Below are positions 4,757 through 6,841 of a stretch of DNA of 6,841 bases, in pieces. A program made the position numbers and the translations under genes. The stretch's first letter is position 1; every line of letters begins with the position of its first letter. The DNA lies in the NCBI GenBank assembly GCA_012033095.1, contig JAAUPO010000125.1, positions 1 to 6,841 of the forward strand, given 5' to 3'. Origin of the DNA: Synechococcaceae cyanobacterium RL_1_2 (GTDB taxonomy: Bacteria > Cyanobacteriota > Cyanobacteriia > Cyanobacteriales > JAAUPO01). The notes under the pieces were generated by a model, which was not told the DNA's origin, ran no database searches, and saw nothing but the letters and a program-made list of their open reading frames with translations.

Positions 4757-6841
4757 ATGAATTACCTATCTAAGTCATCTAGTTCCTCTACGTTTGTTTT
4801 TATTGATCGCGCCATTGAAGATTATCAGCAATTAATTCAAGGAAAAATTGAAGGGGTTAAGGTTTTTTCCCTAGAACAAAATAGCAACGGTCTAGAGCAA
4901 ATTACTCGGATCTTGAGTTACTACGATCGCGTCACTAGTATTCATTTAGTTGGTCATGGTAGGCCGGGAACCATAATTTTAGGCAATAGCCAGATTACAA
5001 CCCAGGAATTAAGGCATCAACGGGTAGGGATTGAATCTTGGTTTAAAGGGCAAATTAAGGAGCGGGAATTAGTTATTTATGGTTGTGAAACAGCGGCTGA
5101 GCACCAGGGTCAAGAATTTATTACCACGTTTGGGCGATTTACCCAAGCTCAAATTTATGCATCTCCTCGTGTGGTGGGAAATCGAGATCGCGGGGGTCAC
5201 TGGGAGTTAATTCCCCAACAACGTTCCAGGAAAAAACATCCAGCTAAATTGGCTTTTACCGCTACGGCCCTAGCCTCCTATGGGGGAATTTTTGCCACTG
5301 GCACAGATGGAGCCTATACCTATTACGATTCCAATGAGGCTAATCGTACGGTGGCGTTTAATGATATTAAGCCCAGTGGTACTAATATCCGCTTAGGGGA
5401 TAATCCCCAAGCTGAGTGGCAGGAGACGGTAAATCTGCCCTTTAGTTTTAATTTTTACGGTACGGTCTATAATGCCATTACCATTAGTGATAATGGGGGA
5501 ATTATTTTTGGCACCGCCGCCAGTCAGATTCCCCTTACCAATGGGGATATTCCCAGGGCTAACCCCACGTTTAGTATTTTTCCATTTTGGGATGATTTAC
5601 GCTCCAATGAAGTCTATACCGCGAGCGTAGGCAATAGTTTTATTGTGCAATGGGAACAATCCACCCATGGAGATTTAGATAGTCAAACCATGGGCGATCC
5701 CATTACGTTCCAAGTGGTGCTCAAATCCGGTAGTAACGACATTGATTTTGTCTATAAGGATATTAGTTTTGGGGCGATCGCGTACGATAATGGAGCCTCC
5801 GCCACCATCGGAATTAATAAAAGTGCTGCGAGTAATTTAGGGATTGAATATTCCCAGGATCAGGCAATTACCGCGACTTCCATTTCCTTTGTGTCCCAGC
5901 CAGTGTTAAATAAAGCGTTTCTGGATGTAGATGAAGGGGAAACGGTTCCGTTAACCTCTGTCAATTTCAATGCCACGGATGTGGATAATGGCAATAATCC
6001 CCAAAATGTTAAATTTTTGGTAACTAACGTTCTCAATGGGAGTTTCAAAGTTGGGGGCAATACGGTTACGGAATTTACCCAAGCCCAAATTAATAGCAAT
6101 GCGGTTACCTTTGTCCATGATGGCAATGAAAACGCCCCTTCCTTTAGTGTCCAAATTACGGATGGGGTGAACTCTAGTCCAGTGAAGGCTATTACTACTA
6201 ATTCCCTGGATAATGATTTTAAGGTGCTGTTTACCAATATCAATGACGCACCAGTTAATAGTTTGCCAACGCGATCGCGGTTAATGAAGATGTCTCCTTT
6301 GCTTTTACCGCTGGTAATACCCTCAGTGTCAATGATGTGGATCTGAGCGCGGGCAATAACCAGATTCAAGTTAATTTAGTTGTCAATAATGGCCTATTAA
6401 CCCTGGCTACCACAACGAATTTAACCCCGATCGGCAATGGTACTAACAATATCACTATCTCCGGTTTAATCACCGATGTTAATACCGCCCTGGGGTCGTT
6501 GAGTTATATAGGTAATCCTAACTTTAATGGGCCCGATGCCCTAACCATGACGACCTAGATCTAGGGAATAGTGGAGCGGGGGGACAACAACAGGATAGCG
6601 ACACGATCGCGATTACGGTTAACCCGATCAATGATGGCCCTGTTAATACCGTCCCTAGTACCTACAGCACCAACGAAGATACTCCCCTAGTCTTAACGGG
6701 CATTAGCGTTGTGGATGTGGATGCTAACCCCAATAGTTTATTAATTAACTTGGCGGTTACTAATGGTCAGCTCGCATTGGCCAGCAGTACGGGTTTAAGC
6801 TTTGTTGATGACAACGGCACCGATGGCACCCTGGCCTTCAC
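4757..6841 (+). CDS. DUF4347 / NIDO-like / cadherin-repeat giant surface protein, partial, two frameshifts as printed
   Basis: The 5' part of a very long, probably secreted or surface protein that runs past the window end; at least 695 residues are visible once two bases are restored. Domains: DUF4347 (about 12-155) with HLVGHG (63-68) and VIYGCETAA (106-114); a NIDO-like beta-sandwich (about 184-380) with LPFSFNFYG, PFWDDL and IDFVYKD; then cadherin-like repeats. The repeats are delimited by NDAPV (497-501) and NDGPV, a pitch of 130 residues, each starting with NED motifs. There is no N-terminal signal peptide; DUF4347 proteins of cyanobacteria often end in RTX-type repeats and use type I secretion, but that end is not visible. 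The ATG at 4757 has no Shine-Dalgarno sequence. The first 505 codons are clean. A base is then missing near 6271 (ACGCGATCGCG where ACGGCGATCGCG fits) and another at 6554-6555 (ACCTAG where ACCCTAG fits). After both repairs the frame stays open to 6841. Confidence 0.85.

Noticed and set aside
5860..6369. Minus-strand ORFs of 169 and 67 codons
   Set aside because: Shadows of the cadherin-like repeat region, whose plus frame is clearly coding.
6265..6558. Programmed frameshifting in the DUF4347 gene
   Set aside because: No slippery heptamer followed by a stem-loop or pseudoknot is seen at either break, and two such events so close together would be unlikely; a missing base is simpler.

Overview
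The window is chromosomal DNA from a cyanobacterium. Two things show this. It carries psbV, the gene for cytochrome c550, an extrinsic subunit of photosystem II. It also holds eight exact copies of the cyanobacterial HIP1 octamer GCGATCGC (starting at 551, 755, 2235, 2378, 2716, 3262, 5774 and 6271), where roughly 0.1 would be expected by chance in this length. Base composition is moderately AT-rich, and the gaps hold the CCCCCTAAATCCCCC-type repeats common in repeat-rich cyanobacterial genomes. I cannot name the genus from this sequence alone.

Layout. Positions 1-3464 are read on the minus strand. From right to left they hold a pyridine-nucleotide-disulfide oxidoreductase of the MerA/dihydrolipoamide dehydrogenase type (3464-2030), a zinc-ribbon plus FHA-domain protein (1561-704), and psbV (624-139) followed by a clear intrinsic terminator (44-89). 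FHA gene and psbV are 79 bp apart in the same direction and could share a transcript, but psbV has its own good ribosome site and possibly its own promoter. The gap 1562-2029 holds a cluster of ATAGGTCAA-type boxes and a 109-bp element with perfect 12-bp terminal inverted repeats. The gap 3465-4756 is rich in repeats: two 79-bp GC-rich units in opposite orientation, the first inside a 147-bp MITE-like element. It has only two weak small ORFs. At 4757 a large plus-strand gene begins and runs out of the window. It encodes a DUF4347 domain, a NIDO-like beta-sandwich and cadherin-like repeats, the plan of a very long secreted or surface protein.

Reading quality. Two of the four main genes are broken as printed, by four single-base changes. 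All four are apparent one-base losses, mostly in short homopolymer runs: near 3418-3423, 2578-2581, 6271 and 6554-6555. Restoring one base at each site gives continuous, family-typical protein. Because all four are losses, and the protein on both sides is well conserved, I favour sequencing or assembly error over gene decay, but the sequence alone cannot settle this.

How the genes fit together. There is no obvious shared pathway. psbV serves oxygen evolution, the FHA protein probably reads phosphothreonine signals, the oxidoreductase is a soluble flavoenzyme of unknown substrate, and the DUF4347 protein is extracellular. The most interesting inference is that DUF4347 carries a GHG...GCETA pattern like the His/Cys dyad of clan CD (caspase/CHAT-like) peptidases. 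I see no defence system, CRISPR array, RNA gene or phage module here.
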